64,000 nucleotides of DNA. Origin: Bacteroidota bacterium (GTDB lineage: Bacteria; Bacteroidota; Bacteroidia; Bacteroidales; CAIXZF01). Of the stretch, positions 19,109 through 27,144 are shown piece by piece. The DNA is taken from NCBI GenBank assembly GCA_022709385.1, contig JAKLIX010000012.1, positions 62,001 through 126,000 on the forward strand, given 5' to 3'. Each line of letters begins with the position of its first letter. The first letter of the stretch is position 1. The position numbers and the translations under genes are program-made. The notes under the pieces were generated by a model. That model saw only the letters and a list, made by a program, of their open reading frames with translations. It did no database searches and was not told the DNA's origin.

Positions 19109-21550
19109 ATGAAAAGTCCCGCATTCAAAGCCCTGATCCCCTGGGTGGCCGCCATCGTCATCTTCATGGTCGTTTCTTTGGTTTACTTCAGCCCGGTGCT
19201 CGAAGGCAAACGCCTCAGCCAGGACGATATCATCCGCCACAAGGGTGTTTCAAAAGAGATTGCCGACTTCAGGGAAAAATACGGGAAGGAACCCCTCTGG
19301 ACCAACGCCATGTTCGGCGGCATGCCCTCCTTCCAGACATCCACCCTTTATCCGGGGAACCTCACACGCTTTGCCGATAAAATACTGACACTCAGTCTCC
19401 CCCACCCTGCCAACCTGGTATTCCTCTATGCCCTGGGGTTCTTTATCCTGCTGATGGTGCTCAGAATCAATCCCTGGCTTGCTGTCGCCGGATCGTTGGG
19501 ATTCGCCTTCTCCAGTTACTTCTTTATCATCCTCGAAGCGGGGCATAACTCAAAAGCCCACGCCATCGGTTACATGGCACCGGTCATCGCCGGTGTCATC
19601 CTCACCTACCGCGGGAAATACCTGGCAGGGGGCATCCTGACCTGTCTCTTTCTTGCCCTGCAGATCAGCGCCAACCACCTGCAGATCACCTATTACCTGA
19701 TGATGATCATCCTGCTGCTGGCCGCCGGTATCCTGGTGCAATCCTGGCGCGAAAAAACCCTTCCCTCCTTCCTGAAAGCCTCCGCCATCCTGCTGACCGC
19801 AGCAGTCATTTCCATCGGCCCGAATGTGTCCAATCTCTGGACTACCTACGAATACAGTCAGTACTCCATCCGCGGCAAATCGGAGCTCACCTCCAACCAG
19901 GAGAACAAAACCAGCGGGCTCGACAAGGACTATGCAACGGCCTGGAGCTATGGCATCAGCGAAAGCCTTACCCTGCTGATCCCCAATTTCAAAGGTGGCA
20001 GCTCCAACAGCGAACTGTCGAAAAAATCGGAAATGTATCAGGTGCTCCAGAGCAACAATGTGCCGAACGCCGACCAGATCATCAAAGGGCTGCCCACCTA
20101 CTGGGGGCCGCAACCTTTCACTTCCGGCCCGGTGTATATCGGGGCTGTCCTTGTGTTTCTCTTCATCCTGGGACTGATCCTGGTAAAAGGCTATATGAAA
20201 TGGGTGCTCCTGGCCGCTACCCTGCTGTCACTGTTCCTTTCATGGGGGCATCACTTTGCAGCCCTCACCGACTTCTTCCTTCACTATATCCCGATGTACA
20301 ACAAGTTCAGGGCGGTATCCATGACGCTGGTCATTGCCGAACTGACCATTCCCCTGCTCGCTATCCTTGTCCTAGACAAACTGATCAGGGGTGAAACCGA
20401 TACCCGCAAAGCCTGGCAGGCCCTGAAAATCGCGTTTATCGTCGCAGGCGGTATCAGCCTTTTCTTCGCCCTCTTCCCCGGGTGGTTCTTCGATTTCACT
20501 TCGGCCGAGGATGCACAGTTGAAAGCATCGGGCTATCCCGACTGGTTCGTCAACACCCTGGTGGCCGACCGCCAGCATATGCTCCGCAACGATGCCTTCC
20601 GCTCTTTTGCCTTCATCCTGCTGGCCGGCCTCCTCCTCTGGGGCATGATTAAAAATAAACTGAAACCCGTTTATGTAATTCTGGGGATCGGATTGCTGGT
20701 GCTGGTGGACCTCTGGGCAGTGAACCGCCGCTATATCAACAACGATAATTTCGTCAGAAAGAGCCAGATGCAGTATCCTTACTCTCCCTCCCAGGCCGAT
20801 GAGTTCATTCTTAAAGACAGGGATCCCAATTTCAGGGTGCTCAACGTCACGGTAAACACTTTCAATGATGCCAGCACTTCCTATTATCATAAATCCGTGG
20901 GAGGTTACCATGGCGCCAAACTCAGGAGATACCAGGAACTGATTGAAAATCAAATCAGTAAAAACAACCAGGCGGTACTGAACATGCTCAATACCAAGTA
21001 TTTCATCCTGAAAGGAAGCGACGGTCAGCCGGCTGCCCAACCCAATATGCAGGCCCTCGGGAATGCCTGGTTTGTGAAAGCTTACCAACTCGTTGCCAAT
21101 GCCGACTCCGAGATGGTGGCACTGGGCAGTTTCGATCCGGCCCAAACTGCCATCGTTGACAAACGCTTCGAGAACCAGTTGAAGACCTTTACCGGAGCAT
21201 ACGACAGCAATGCCGTCATCAGCCTGAAAAGCTACCTGCCCAACCACCTTGTCTATGAATCGGATGCTTCCGTCACGGGCCTGGCGGTGTTTTCGGAAAT
21301 CTATTATGAAAAAGGCTGGGAAGCGACCATTGACGGAAAACCCGCGCCTCATTTCAGGTGCAATTACGTGCTGAGGGCCATGGTAATACCGGCAGGCAAA
21401 CATACCATCGAATTCCGCTTCCATCCGAAGTCGTATTTCACGGGAGAAAAGATCTCCCTGGCTTCGTCCCTGCTGCTGATCCTGCTGGTTGCCGGCCTGC
21501 TGGCAGGCAGCCTTTACAGGCAATTCTTCAGGAAGGATGCCACATCCTGA
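19109..21550 (+). CDS. YfhO-family multi-pass membrane protein
   Basis: An 813-residue membrane protein with many hydrophobic segments: one at residues 9-29, then a series to about residue 540, and a last one before the C-terminus. The large hydrophilic domain between about 550 and 780 faces one side of the membrane. The arrangement and motifs such as MFGGMPSFQ, GYHGAKLRRYQEL and FSEIYYEKGWEATIDG are typical of YfhO (GT-C-like) proteins. Members have been linked to glycosylation of cell-wall polymers in Firmicutes; the Bacteroidota role is unknown. The downstream glycosyltransferase begins 8 bases after the stop, suggesting a shared transcript and a role in glycan assembly. A weak TAATTTAG -7-like element is seen near 19,064. 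Confidence 0.85.
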   Translation: MKSPAFKALIPWVAAIVIFMVVSLVYFSPVLEGKRLSQDDIIRHKGVSKEIADFREKYGKEPLWTNAMFGGMPSFQTSTLYPGNLTRFADKILTLSLPHPANLVFLYALGFFILLMVLRINPWLAVAGSLGFAFSSYFFIILEAGHNSKAHAIGYMAPVIAGVILTYRGKYLAGGILTCLFLALQISANHLQITYYLMMIILLLAAGILVQSWREKTLPSFLKASAILLTAAVISIGPNVSNLWTTYEYSQYSIRGKSELTSNQENKTSGLDKDYATAWSYGISESLTLLIPNFKGGSSNSELSKKSEMYQVLQSNNVPNADQIIKGLPTYWGPQPFTSGPVYIGAVLVFLFILGLILVKGYMKWVLLAATLLSLFLSWGHHFAALTDFFLHYIPMYNKFRAVSMTLVIAELTIPLLAILVLDKLIRGETDTRKAWQALKIAFIVAGGISLFFALFPGWFFDFTSAEDAQLKASGYPDWFVNTLVADRQHMLRNDAFRSFAFILLAGLLLWGMIKNKLKPVYVILGIGLLVLVDLWAVNRRYINNDNFVRKSQMQYPYSPSQADEFILKDRDPNFRVLNVTVNTFNDASTSYYHKSVGGYHGAKLRRYQELIENQISKNNQAVLNMLNTKYFILKGSDGQPAAQPNMQALGNAWFVKAYQLVANADSEMVALGSFDPAQTAIVDKRFENQLKTFTGAYDSNAVISLKSYLPNHLVYESDASVTGLAVFSEIYYEKGWEATIDGKPAPHFRCNYVLRAMVIPAGKHTIEFRFHPKSYFTGEKISLASSLLLILLVAGLLAGSLYRQFFRKDATS

Positions 21551-21558
21551 AGTCCCGC

Positions 21559-22863
21559 ATGAAAAAAGTACTGATCATCACCTATTACTGGCCGCCGAGC
21601 GGGGGCGCCGGCGTGCAACGCTGGCTGAAATTTGTAAAATACCTTCCTTCATTCGGCTGGGAACCAATTGTTTATACCGTTTCTAACCCCGAATACCCGG
21701 AGCTCGACCCGGGCCTCGGCAAAGACATCCCGCCCGGCATTACCGTGCTGAAAACCAGGATCAAGGAGCCGTACCGTGCCTATAAAAGATTTATCGGACG
21801 TAACAGGGATGAAAAAATTGCTGCCGGATTCCTCAGCGAAAAGAAGAAGCCGGGACTTGCAGAATCTGTCGCCGTCTGGATCAGAGGCAATCTTTTCATT
21901 CCGGACGCACGGAGATTCTGGATCAGACCCTCTGTCAGATACCTGACCCGCTATGTGAAATCAAATCCGCCCGACGTCATCATTTCCACCGGGCCGCCCC
22001 ACTCCTGCCACCTGATCGCACTCGGGCTGAAAAAGGCAAGCGGACTCCCCTGGCTGGCCGATTTCAGGGATCCCTGGACAGGCATAGACTTTTACAGGGA
22101 CCTCAGGTTGACGCGCTATGCGGATGCAAAACATAAAAGACTGGAAAAGAAGGTACTGCAGTATGCTGATGAGGTCATTATGATCAGTCCCTCCCAGGCC
22201 GTCATGTTCAGGAATATTTACGACCGGAACTACCACGTGATCACCAACGGTTACGATCCCGATGATTTTCCCGCTCCGGCAGCCTCACCGGCAGAAGAGA
22301 CCTTCAGCCTGACGCATGTGGGCAGCCTGGTTCCTTCACGGAATCCGAAAGGGCTATGGACAGCCCTGGCTTCCCTGGCCGGCGAAGTACCGGGCTTCAG
22401 GGAACACCTGGTAATCAGGCTGGCAGGACAGGTTGACCATTCGGTGATCAGCAGCATCCGGGAGGCCGGCCTTTCCGACAGGCTGATAAAGACAGACTAT
22501 CTTCCGCATGAGCAGGCGGTTGCATTGCAGCAATCCGCTTCCGTCCTGCTGCTGCTCATCAACGACACGCCCAACGCCAAATCCATCCTTACCGGTAAAT
22601 TCTTCGAATACCTGGCAGCCGGCCGGCCCGTCCTCTGCATCGGTCCGCCCGACGGTGATGCCGCGGCAGTACTGCAACACAGCCATGCCGGTCATACGGC
22701 GGATTATCACGACATAGATGCCATGAAAATGATTGTTTTCAATTTCTACAGGCTGTGGCTTGGCGGAACGCTTCAGACCGGCTCTGGGGAAACCGGAATC
22801 TATTCGAGAAAAAACCTGACACGGCAGCTGGCAGCATTGCTCAGCAGGATGACAGTCTCATAG
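21559..22863 (+). CDS. Glycosyltransferase, family 4-like (GT-B fold)
   Basis: A 434-residue cytoplasmic or membrane-associated glycosyltransferase. The N-terminal motif YYWPPSGGAGVQRWLKFVKY is characteristic of a GT4-like acceptor domain. The C-terminal half carries the nucleotide-sugar domain: THVGSLVPSRNPKGLW, the YLPHEQAV segment, and GKFFEYLAAGRPVLCIGPP, the usual E-x7-type donor-binding region. The start is set at 21,559 because MKKVLIITYYW begins the Rossmann-like first strand. The ORF extends 67 codons upstream, but that part overlaps the yfhO-like gene. The 8-base gap to that gene indicates co-transcription. The substrate is unknown. Confidence 0.9.
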   Translation: MKKVLIITYYWPPSGGAGVQRWLKFVKYLPSFGWEPIVYTVSNPEYPELDPGLGKDIPPGITVLKTRIKEPYRAYKRFIGRNRDEKIAAGFLSEKKKPGLAESVAVWIRGNLFIPDARRFWIRPSVRYLTRYVKSNPPDVIISTGPPHSCHLIALGLKKASGLPWLADFRDPWTGIDFYRDLRLTRYADAKHKRLEKKVLQYADEVIMISPSQAVMFRNIYDRNYHVITNGYDPDDFPAPAASPAEETFSLTHVGSLVPSRNPKGLWTALASLAGEVPGFREHLVIRLAGQVDHSVISSIREAGLSDRLIKTDYLPHEQAVALQQSASVLLLLINDTPNAKSILTGKFFEYLAAGRPVLCIGPPDGDAAAVLQHSHAGHTADYHDIDAMKMIVFNFYRLWLGGTLQTGSGETGIYSRKNLTRQLAALLSRMTVS

Positions 22864-22910
22864 TTATATAACTGATATTCATTCTTTTAAGCAAAACACC
22901 GGGCTGCTGT

Positions 22911-23873
22911 TCACGGTTCTGACGGATGCTGGTCACGGTTAAAGGACAGGTTTTTCTGCTCACTTGCACTCAGGATACTGGCATTCAGTTCAAATCCCAG
23001 CAGCAGGATAATACTGTTGAAATACATCCAAAGCAGCAGGATGATCAGCGTACCGATGGAACCATAAAGGGCGTTATAGCTGGAAAAGTTACTGATATAG
23101 AAATCAAATCCCAGGGAAGTGGCCAGGGTGAGCAGGGTTGCGAGGGTGGAGCCTGCAGAAAAGAAGCGGTACCTGCTTTTCTTCACCGGTCCGAAATAGT
23201 ACAAAAATGAGAAAGTAAAGAAGAGCAGGGCGATGATCACGAGCCATTTCCCGGTTTGGAGCAGGAAAAGATAACTTTTCCCGATCAGGTGAATATTGTC
23301 GGAAAGGAAATTCAGCACCCAGGTGCCGGTAGTGATCAGGCTGACAGCCAGGATGGTAAGGAATGCCAGCAGGATCACCAGGAAGACCGAGATCAGCCTT
23401 TGCCTGAAGACGGTACGGCTTTCCTTCACATGGATCGTCATATTGAAGGCATCGATGATACTGTTGATGCCGTTGGTGGAGAAATAGAGGGCCATCAGGA
23501 AACCGATAGACAGCAGGCCTTTCCTGGGTCGGGTGAGTATATCGGTGATGGTTGATTCGATGGTAATAAAGGCATGTTGCGGAATCAGCTCCCCGAGCAG
23601 TTCCATGACCCTGGCATAGGAATCGGATACCGGGACGTAGGGAATGATGGTAAAGAAAAACAGGATGGCGGGGAAAGTGGCCAGGAAGAAGTTAAATGCG
23701 ATGGAAGACGCCCTGGATGTTACGGAAACCTTTCTGATTCCCCGGAGGAAGAAAGCGGCAACCTCATAAATACTAAGGCCGTCAAATCCCGGGATGACGA
23801 GTTTTTGGGATAGTTTCAGCACAAGCACCACAGGTGGAAGGCTTAAGAAACGCCGGTTCCAGTCCGTTTTCAT
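22911..23873 (-). CDS. YihY/BrkB-family inner-membrane protein
   Basis: A 320-residue protein of the YihY family (old names BrkB or RNase BN). About six hydrophobic segments are visible, with family-typical stretches such as ASSIAFNFFLATFPAILFFF near the N-terminus and YGSIGTLIILLLWMYFNS near the C-terminus. The molecular function of the family is not settled, and the early ribonuclease assignment does not apply to it. It lies 11 bases after nadC and ends the DUF4783-nadC-yihY run. Its stop faces that of the upstream glycosyltransferase across a 47-bp gap with no clear terminator. Confidence 0.88.
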   Translation of the reverse strand: MKTDWNRRFLSLPPVVLVLKLSQKLVIPGFDGLSIYEVAAFFLRGIRKVSVTSRASSIAFNFFLATFPAILFFFTIIPYVPVSDSYARVMELLGELIPQHAFITIESTITDILTRPRKGLLSIGFLMALYFSTNGINSIIDAFNMTIHVKESRTVFRQRLISVFLVILLAFLTILAVSLITTGTWVLNFLSDNIHLIGKSYLFLLQTGKWLVIIALLFFTFSFLYYFGPVKKSRYRFFSAGSTLATLLTLATSLGFDFYISNFSSYNALYGSIGTLIILLLWMYFNSIILLLGFELNASILSASEQKNLSFNRDQHPSEP

Positions 23874-23884
23874 CCTTGAGGTTT

Positions 23885-24721
23885 TCAGGTGATGGCTTTC
23901 AGGCTCAGATCGAGGCTGTGGATCTGATGGGTGAGTGCGCCGACAGAGATGAAGTCGACTCCGCAGCGGGCCACATCACGTACATTGCTGAGGCTTATTC
24001 CGCCTGATGCTTCCGTTTCAAAACGTCCGGCGATTCTGTCCACTGCCTCCTTGAGGGCAGGCAGGCTGAAGTTGTCGAGCATGATACGGTGAACGCCACC
24101 GCAAGCCATGATCTCTTCCACTTCCTGCATGTTTCTGGCTTCTATTTCGATTTTCAGATTTATACCCTTACGCCTGAGGTATTCATGCACCCTTGCCACG
24201 GCAGCGGCGATGCCGCCGGCGAAGTCCACGTGGTTGTCCTTGATCAGGATCATGTCGTAAAGGCCGTGGCGGTGGTTGGCTCCTCCGCCGAGACGGACGG
24301 CTTCCTTTTCGAGCAGCCTCATGTTGGGGGTGGTTTTGCGGGTATCGAGCACCCTGGCGGGCAGGCCGTCCAATGCATCCACAAACTGCCGGGTGTGGGT
24401 GGCAATTCCGCTCATCCGCTGCATATAGTTCAGCACCAGCCTTTCGGCCTGGAGCAGGCGGATAACGGGGCCTTCGACCAGAAAGACAACATCGCCTGGC
24501 ATAACGGCGCTGCCGTCTGCTATCAGGATCTCCGTCCGGATGCTTGCATCAACCAGGCGGAAGACCTCCACGGCTACTTCCACTCCGGCGATGACTCCCG
24601 CCTGTTTCACCAGCAGTTTCATCTTTCCCCGGCAGTCTGCCGGTATGGTGGCCAGTGAGGTATGGTCTCCGTCACCCAGGTCTTCACGGATGGCGGCCAG
24701 GATGAGTTCATGCTGCGTCAT
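23885..24721 (-). CDS. nadC: Nicotinate-nucleotide pyrophosphorylase (carboxylating)
   Basis: Quinolinate phosphoribosyltransferase: it makes nicotinate mononucleotide from quinolinate and PRPP in de novo NAD synthesis. It is 278 residues long when started at MTQHELILAAIREDLGDGD. The ORF extends 17 codons upstream, but that part runs into the preceding gene, and 24,721 leaves a 7-base gap. Diagnostic motifs are RVLDTRKTTPNMR, GGGANHRHGLYDMILIKDNH, EIEARNMQEV and the C-terminal SGGISLSNVRDVARCGVDFISVG split across the active-site barrel. It follows the DUF4783 gene and precedes yihY in one transcription unit. No nadA or nadB is present in the window. Confidence 0.97.
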   Translation of the reverse strand: MTQHELILAAIREDLGDGDHTSLATIPADCRGKMKLLVKQAGVIAGVEVAVEVFRLVDASIRTEILIADGSAVMPGDVVFLVEGPVIRLLQAERLVLNYMQRMSGIATHTRQFVDALDGLPARVLDTRKTTPNMRLLEKEAVRLGGGANHRHGLYDMILIKDNHVDFAGGIAAAVARVHEYLRRKGINLKIEIEARNMQEVEEIMACGGVHRIMLDNFSLPALKEAVDRIAGRFETEASGGISLSNVRDVARCGVDFISVGALTHQIHSLDLSLKAIT

Positions 24722-24728
24722 GGCCTTA

Positions 24729-25151
24729 TCAGTCGGGTTCAAATTGAAGTTGTTGCAACAGGAAGCGATCACCCGTCTTTTTCATCAGACAGTAAGTCCG
24801 GAAATTCTTTCCGTTCACTGCGGCGTAAGTGCCTATAAAGAATCTTGAACCGTCTTTGGAGGTTCCCTGGTGGTTTATTTTAAAGGATGCGGGCGGGTTT
24901 TTGCCGAAAAAATCCTTCAGGATGAGTTCTGCCTGCGCTTTTGAATACGTATTTTCGTTGCCGGGCACATTGAGATCGACTGACTGGCCGAAAAAAGCCG
25001 ACAGTGCCGTCACATCACCGGAGCGGATATGGCCGGCGATATCTTTCTGCATATCAGTGCCCTGACTTTGTGCCCGGGGCATCAGGGCCGCCAGCAGGAG
25101 AAGGGCCAGGACCGGCCATGCTTTGAAAACGGATTTGGACATCATGGACAT
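24729..25151 (-). CDS. DUF4783 family exported protein
   Basis: A 140-residue protein with a signal peptide (VLALLLLAALMPRAQSQ) and a compact domain of the NTF2-like size and pattern (residues about 32-140: DIAGHIRSGDVTALSAFF at the start, FIGTYAAVNGKNFRTY in the middle). It matches what I know as DUF4783, a Bacteroidota family of unknown function commonly found beside nadC and rlmH. It is first in a three-gene run with nadC and yihY, diverging from rlmH. A -7 element lies 50 bases upstream. The true start could also be one of the two further Met codons within the first four residues. Confidence 0.85.
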   Translation of the reverse strand: MSMMSKSVFKAWPVLALLLLAALMPRAQSQGTDMQKDIAGHIRSGDVTALSAFFGQSVDLNVPGNENTYSKAQAELILKDFFGKNPPASFKINHQGTSKDGSRFFIGTYAAVNGKNFRTYCLMKKTGDRFLLQQLQFEPD

Positions 25152-25200
25152 AGGTTTGGTATTTCAAAAACCAGGCCAGAAAACCAGGCCGGTGACAGCT

Positions 25201-25208
25201 CAAAGGTA
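25201..25208 (-). promoter_or_regulatory. Promoter -7 element of the DUF4783-nadC-yihY run
   Basis: The minus strand reads TACCTTTG, an exact TAnnTTTG match, about 50 bases before the first start codon. No good TTTG -33 element is seen. Confidence 0.6.
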
Positions 25209-25230
25209 ATTATTTTTCTGCAGGGACAGA

Positions 25231-25262
25231 TTTTCCGGCCTGGATAAACTTTGCTACTTTCG
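25231..25262 (+). promoter_or_regulatory. Probable rlmH promoter
   Basis: TTTTC at 25,231-25,235, a 19-base spacer, and TACTTTCG at 25,255-25,262, one base away from TAnnTTTG. The rlmH ATG follows about 50 bases later. Confidence 0.45.
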
Positions 25263-25312
25263 TTCCGTATAAGGCAGCGGGGCATCCATGCAAGCTCCTG
25301 GCCAGCGGGTTT

Positions 25313-25786
25313 ATGAAACTGCATCTGATCTTCACGGGCAAAACGGAGGAGGCCTACCTGAAGGAAGGCCTGGCCATGTATTTGAGGCGGCTGCAGCATT
25401 ACATCCCTGTTGAGGTCAGGGAACTGACTCCCCCCCGTCAGGCGGCCGCAGGGAATGCCGAACAGATTAAAAAAGCAGAAGGCCGCTTCCTGTTATCGCA
25501 ACTGGAGAAATCCGCTTACCTGGTACTGCTGGACGAAACGGGACGCCTGATGTCCTCGGTCGCCTTCGCTGAATTCCTGCAGGCAAGGATGAACCAGGGT
25601 ATCAGGGACCTCGGTTTCCTTATCGGCGGTGCTTATGGTGTCACAAATGAAGTCAGGGAAAGCTGCCGGGATGTGCTGTCGCTTTCTCCGATGACCTTTA
25701 CCCACCAGATGAGCAGGCTGATCCTCATGGAGCAGCTGTACAGGGCTTTTACCATCCTGAAAAGGGAGCCATATCACAACATCTGA
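25313..25786 (+). CDS. rlmH: 23S rRNA (pseudouridine-1915-N3)-methyltransferase
   Basis: A SPOUT-class methyltransferase that N3-methylates pseudouridine 1915 in helix 69 of assembled 70S ribosomes, using SAM. It is 157 residues, the normal length. Conserved blocks are LDETGR, FLIGGAYG (the SAM-binding knot) and the C-terminal run LSLSPMTFTHQMSRL followed by EQLYRAFTILKREPYH. It diverges from the DUF4783-nadC-yihY unit, a neighbourhood often seen in Bacteroidota. The membrane-protein gene that follows starts 2 bases after its stop. Confidence 0.97.
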   Translation: MKLHLIFTGKTEEAYLKEGLAMYLRRLQHYIPVEVRELTPPRQAAAGNAEQIKKAEGRFLLSQLEKSAYLVLLDETGRLMSSVAFAEFLQARMNQGIRDLGFLIGGAYGVTNEVRESCRDVLSLSPMTFTHQMSRLILMEQLYRAFTILKREPYHNI

Positions 25787-25788
25787 GT

Positions 25789-27144
25789 ATGAGTGCCTGG
25801 AAAGATTTCTATTTTTTATCGGACATCATCCTGGTTCCGGCTTATCTGATGGTGATATTGCTGGCCGCCACCATGATAGCATCGAGAAAAAAGGAATCGG
25901 ATCCGCTCTACCGCTACTTTGTACCGGCCCTTTTTCTGAAAATTGCAGGCGGACTGCTGTTCACGGCTGTATATACCTTCTATTACCCCGGTGGTGACTG
26001 TCATGCCTATTTCTGGAATTCCAAAGTACTGGTAAACCTGGGGTTCAAGCATCCGGAACCATTTTTTTCAATACTCGCGGGGAACACCACCCCCGAGAAC
26101 CGGTCGTTTTTCGACCATAGCACGGGTTTTCCCACCAAGACCATGTTTTTGAAGGGTGGGGAAAGTTTTGCCGTGGCAAGGTTCATGGTTCCTTTCAGCC
26201 TGCTGGGTCTGAACCACATGCTTCTGGCGACCATCCTGCTGGATGTCTTTTCGTTTATTGGTATATGGCGGTTTTTCAGAATGGTTTGCGGATTTTACCC
26301 TGCCTATCACAGAAAGCTGGCCATCGCGGTCCTCTTCATCCCGTCCCTGTTGTTCTGGGGATCCGGTATCATGAAAGACACTTTTACACTGACGGCCGCC
26401 TTGTGGGCGGCAAAAAATATTTTTTCCGTTTTTCTCTTCCGACGGAAAATCATCGGCAACCTGGCCATGCTGGTGTTAAACCTGTACGTCCTGGTTTCGC
26501 TGAAACCATACATAGCCGTGGCCCTGATACCCTGCCTGGCCCTTGCCGTGGCCCATCAGCATGCACTCAGGATAGGCAACAGGCTGCTTGGTCTGTTTTT
26601 TGCCCCTGCCCTGATCATCGCGGGCATTTTCGGCGGAATCTCCCTGCTTTCGCTCTTTGGGTCAAGGATGGGAACCTATTCCTCCTTAGAGGGTGCACTC
26701 GCCAAGGCACAGATCAACCAGCAGGATCTGATCCGAAGTGAGCAATATGGAACCCACAGCTTTGACATCGGTCCGTTCGATGCATCCATACCGGGGATGC
26801 TTTCAAAAGCCCCACAGGCAGTGATCGCCGGGCTGTTCAGACCTTTCCTCTGGGAAGCCGGCAATGCCGTGATGATGATCTCCGGCCTGGAAAACACCAT
26901 CCTGATATTGCTTACACTCTATGTGCTGCTGTCGGTCAGACCAAAACAAACGATTGCGTATTTCGCATCAGAGCCCTATCTGCTTTTTGCCCTGGTCTTC
27001 AGCCTCATTTTTGCGTTCTCGGTCGGCTTGTCAACCGCCAATTTCGGAGCCCTGGTCCGCTACCGTATCCCCGGCATTCCCTTCTTTGCGAGCATACTGG
27101 CGATCCTTTGGGAAGCCAAGAAGGAAAGCAGCAGGCAGCAGTAA
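25789..27144 (+). CDS. Multi-pass membrane protein, candidate polysaccharide polymerase
   Basis: 451 residues with about ten hydrophobic segments and a long hydrophilic loop near residues 290-345. I do not recognise a named family with certainty. The SGIMKDT motif after a membrane segment, the charged LKPYIAV segment and the RYRIPGIPFF motif before the last membrane segment resemble O-antigen polymerase or GT-C-like proteins. It starts 2 bases after rlmH and is probably co-transcribed with it. Its last 114 bases overlap, tail to tail, the end of the minus-strand glycosyltransferase gene of the polysaccharide operon. A polymerase role for that operon is an inference from context; another possibility is a glycosyltransferase that uses a lipid-linked sugar. 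Confidence 0.75.
   Translation: MSAWKDFYFLSDIILVPAYLMVILLAATMIASRKKESDPLYRYFVPALFLKIAGGLLFTAVYTFYYPGGDCHAYFWNSKVLVNLGFKHPEPFFSILAGNTTPENRSFFDHSTGFPTKTMFLKGGESFAVARFMVPFSLLGLNHMLLATILLDVFSFIGIWRFFRMVCGFYPAYHRKLAIAVLFIPSLLFWGSGIMKDTFTLTAALWAAKNIFSVFLFRRKIIGNLAMLVLNLYVLVSLKPYIAVALIPCLALAVAHQHALRIGNRLLGLFFAPALIIAGIFGGISLLSLFGSRMGTYSSLEGALAKAQINQQDLIRSEQYGTHSFDIGPFDASIPGMLSKAPQAVIAGLFRPFLWEAGNAVMMISGLENTILILLTLYVLLSVRPKQTIAYFASEPYLLFALVFSLIFAFSVGLSTANFGALVRYRIPGIPFFASILAILWEAKKESSRQQ

Noticed and set aside
20372..21523. Minus-strand open frame of 383 codons opposite the YfhO-like gene
   Set aside because: The plus-strand gene has transmembrane pattern and family motifs; the antisense frame is low-information composition typical of a shadow.
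22862..22873. Palindrome AGTTATATAACT between two convergent genes
   Set aside because: Short, AT-only pairing and not followed by a T-run; too weak for a terminator.
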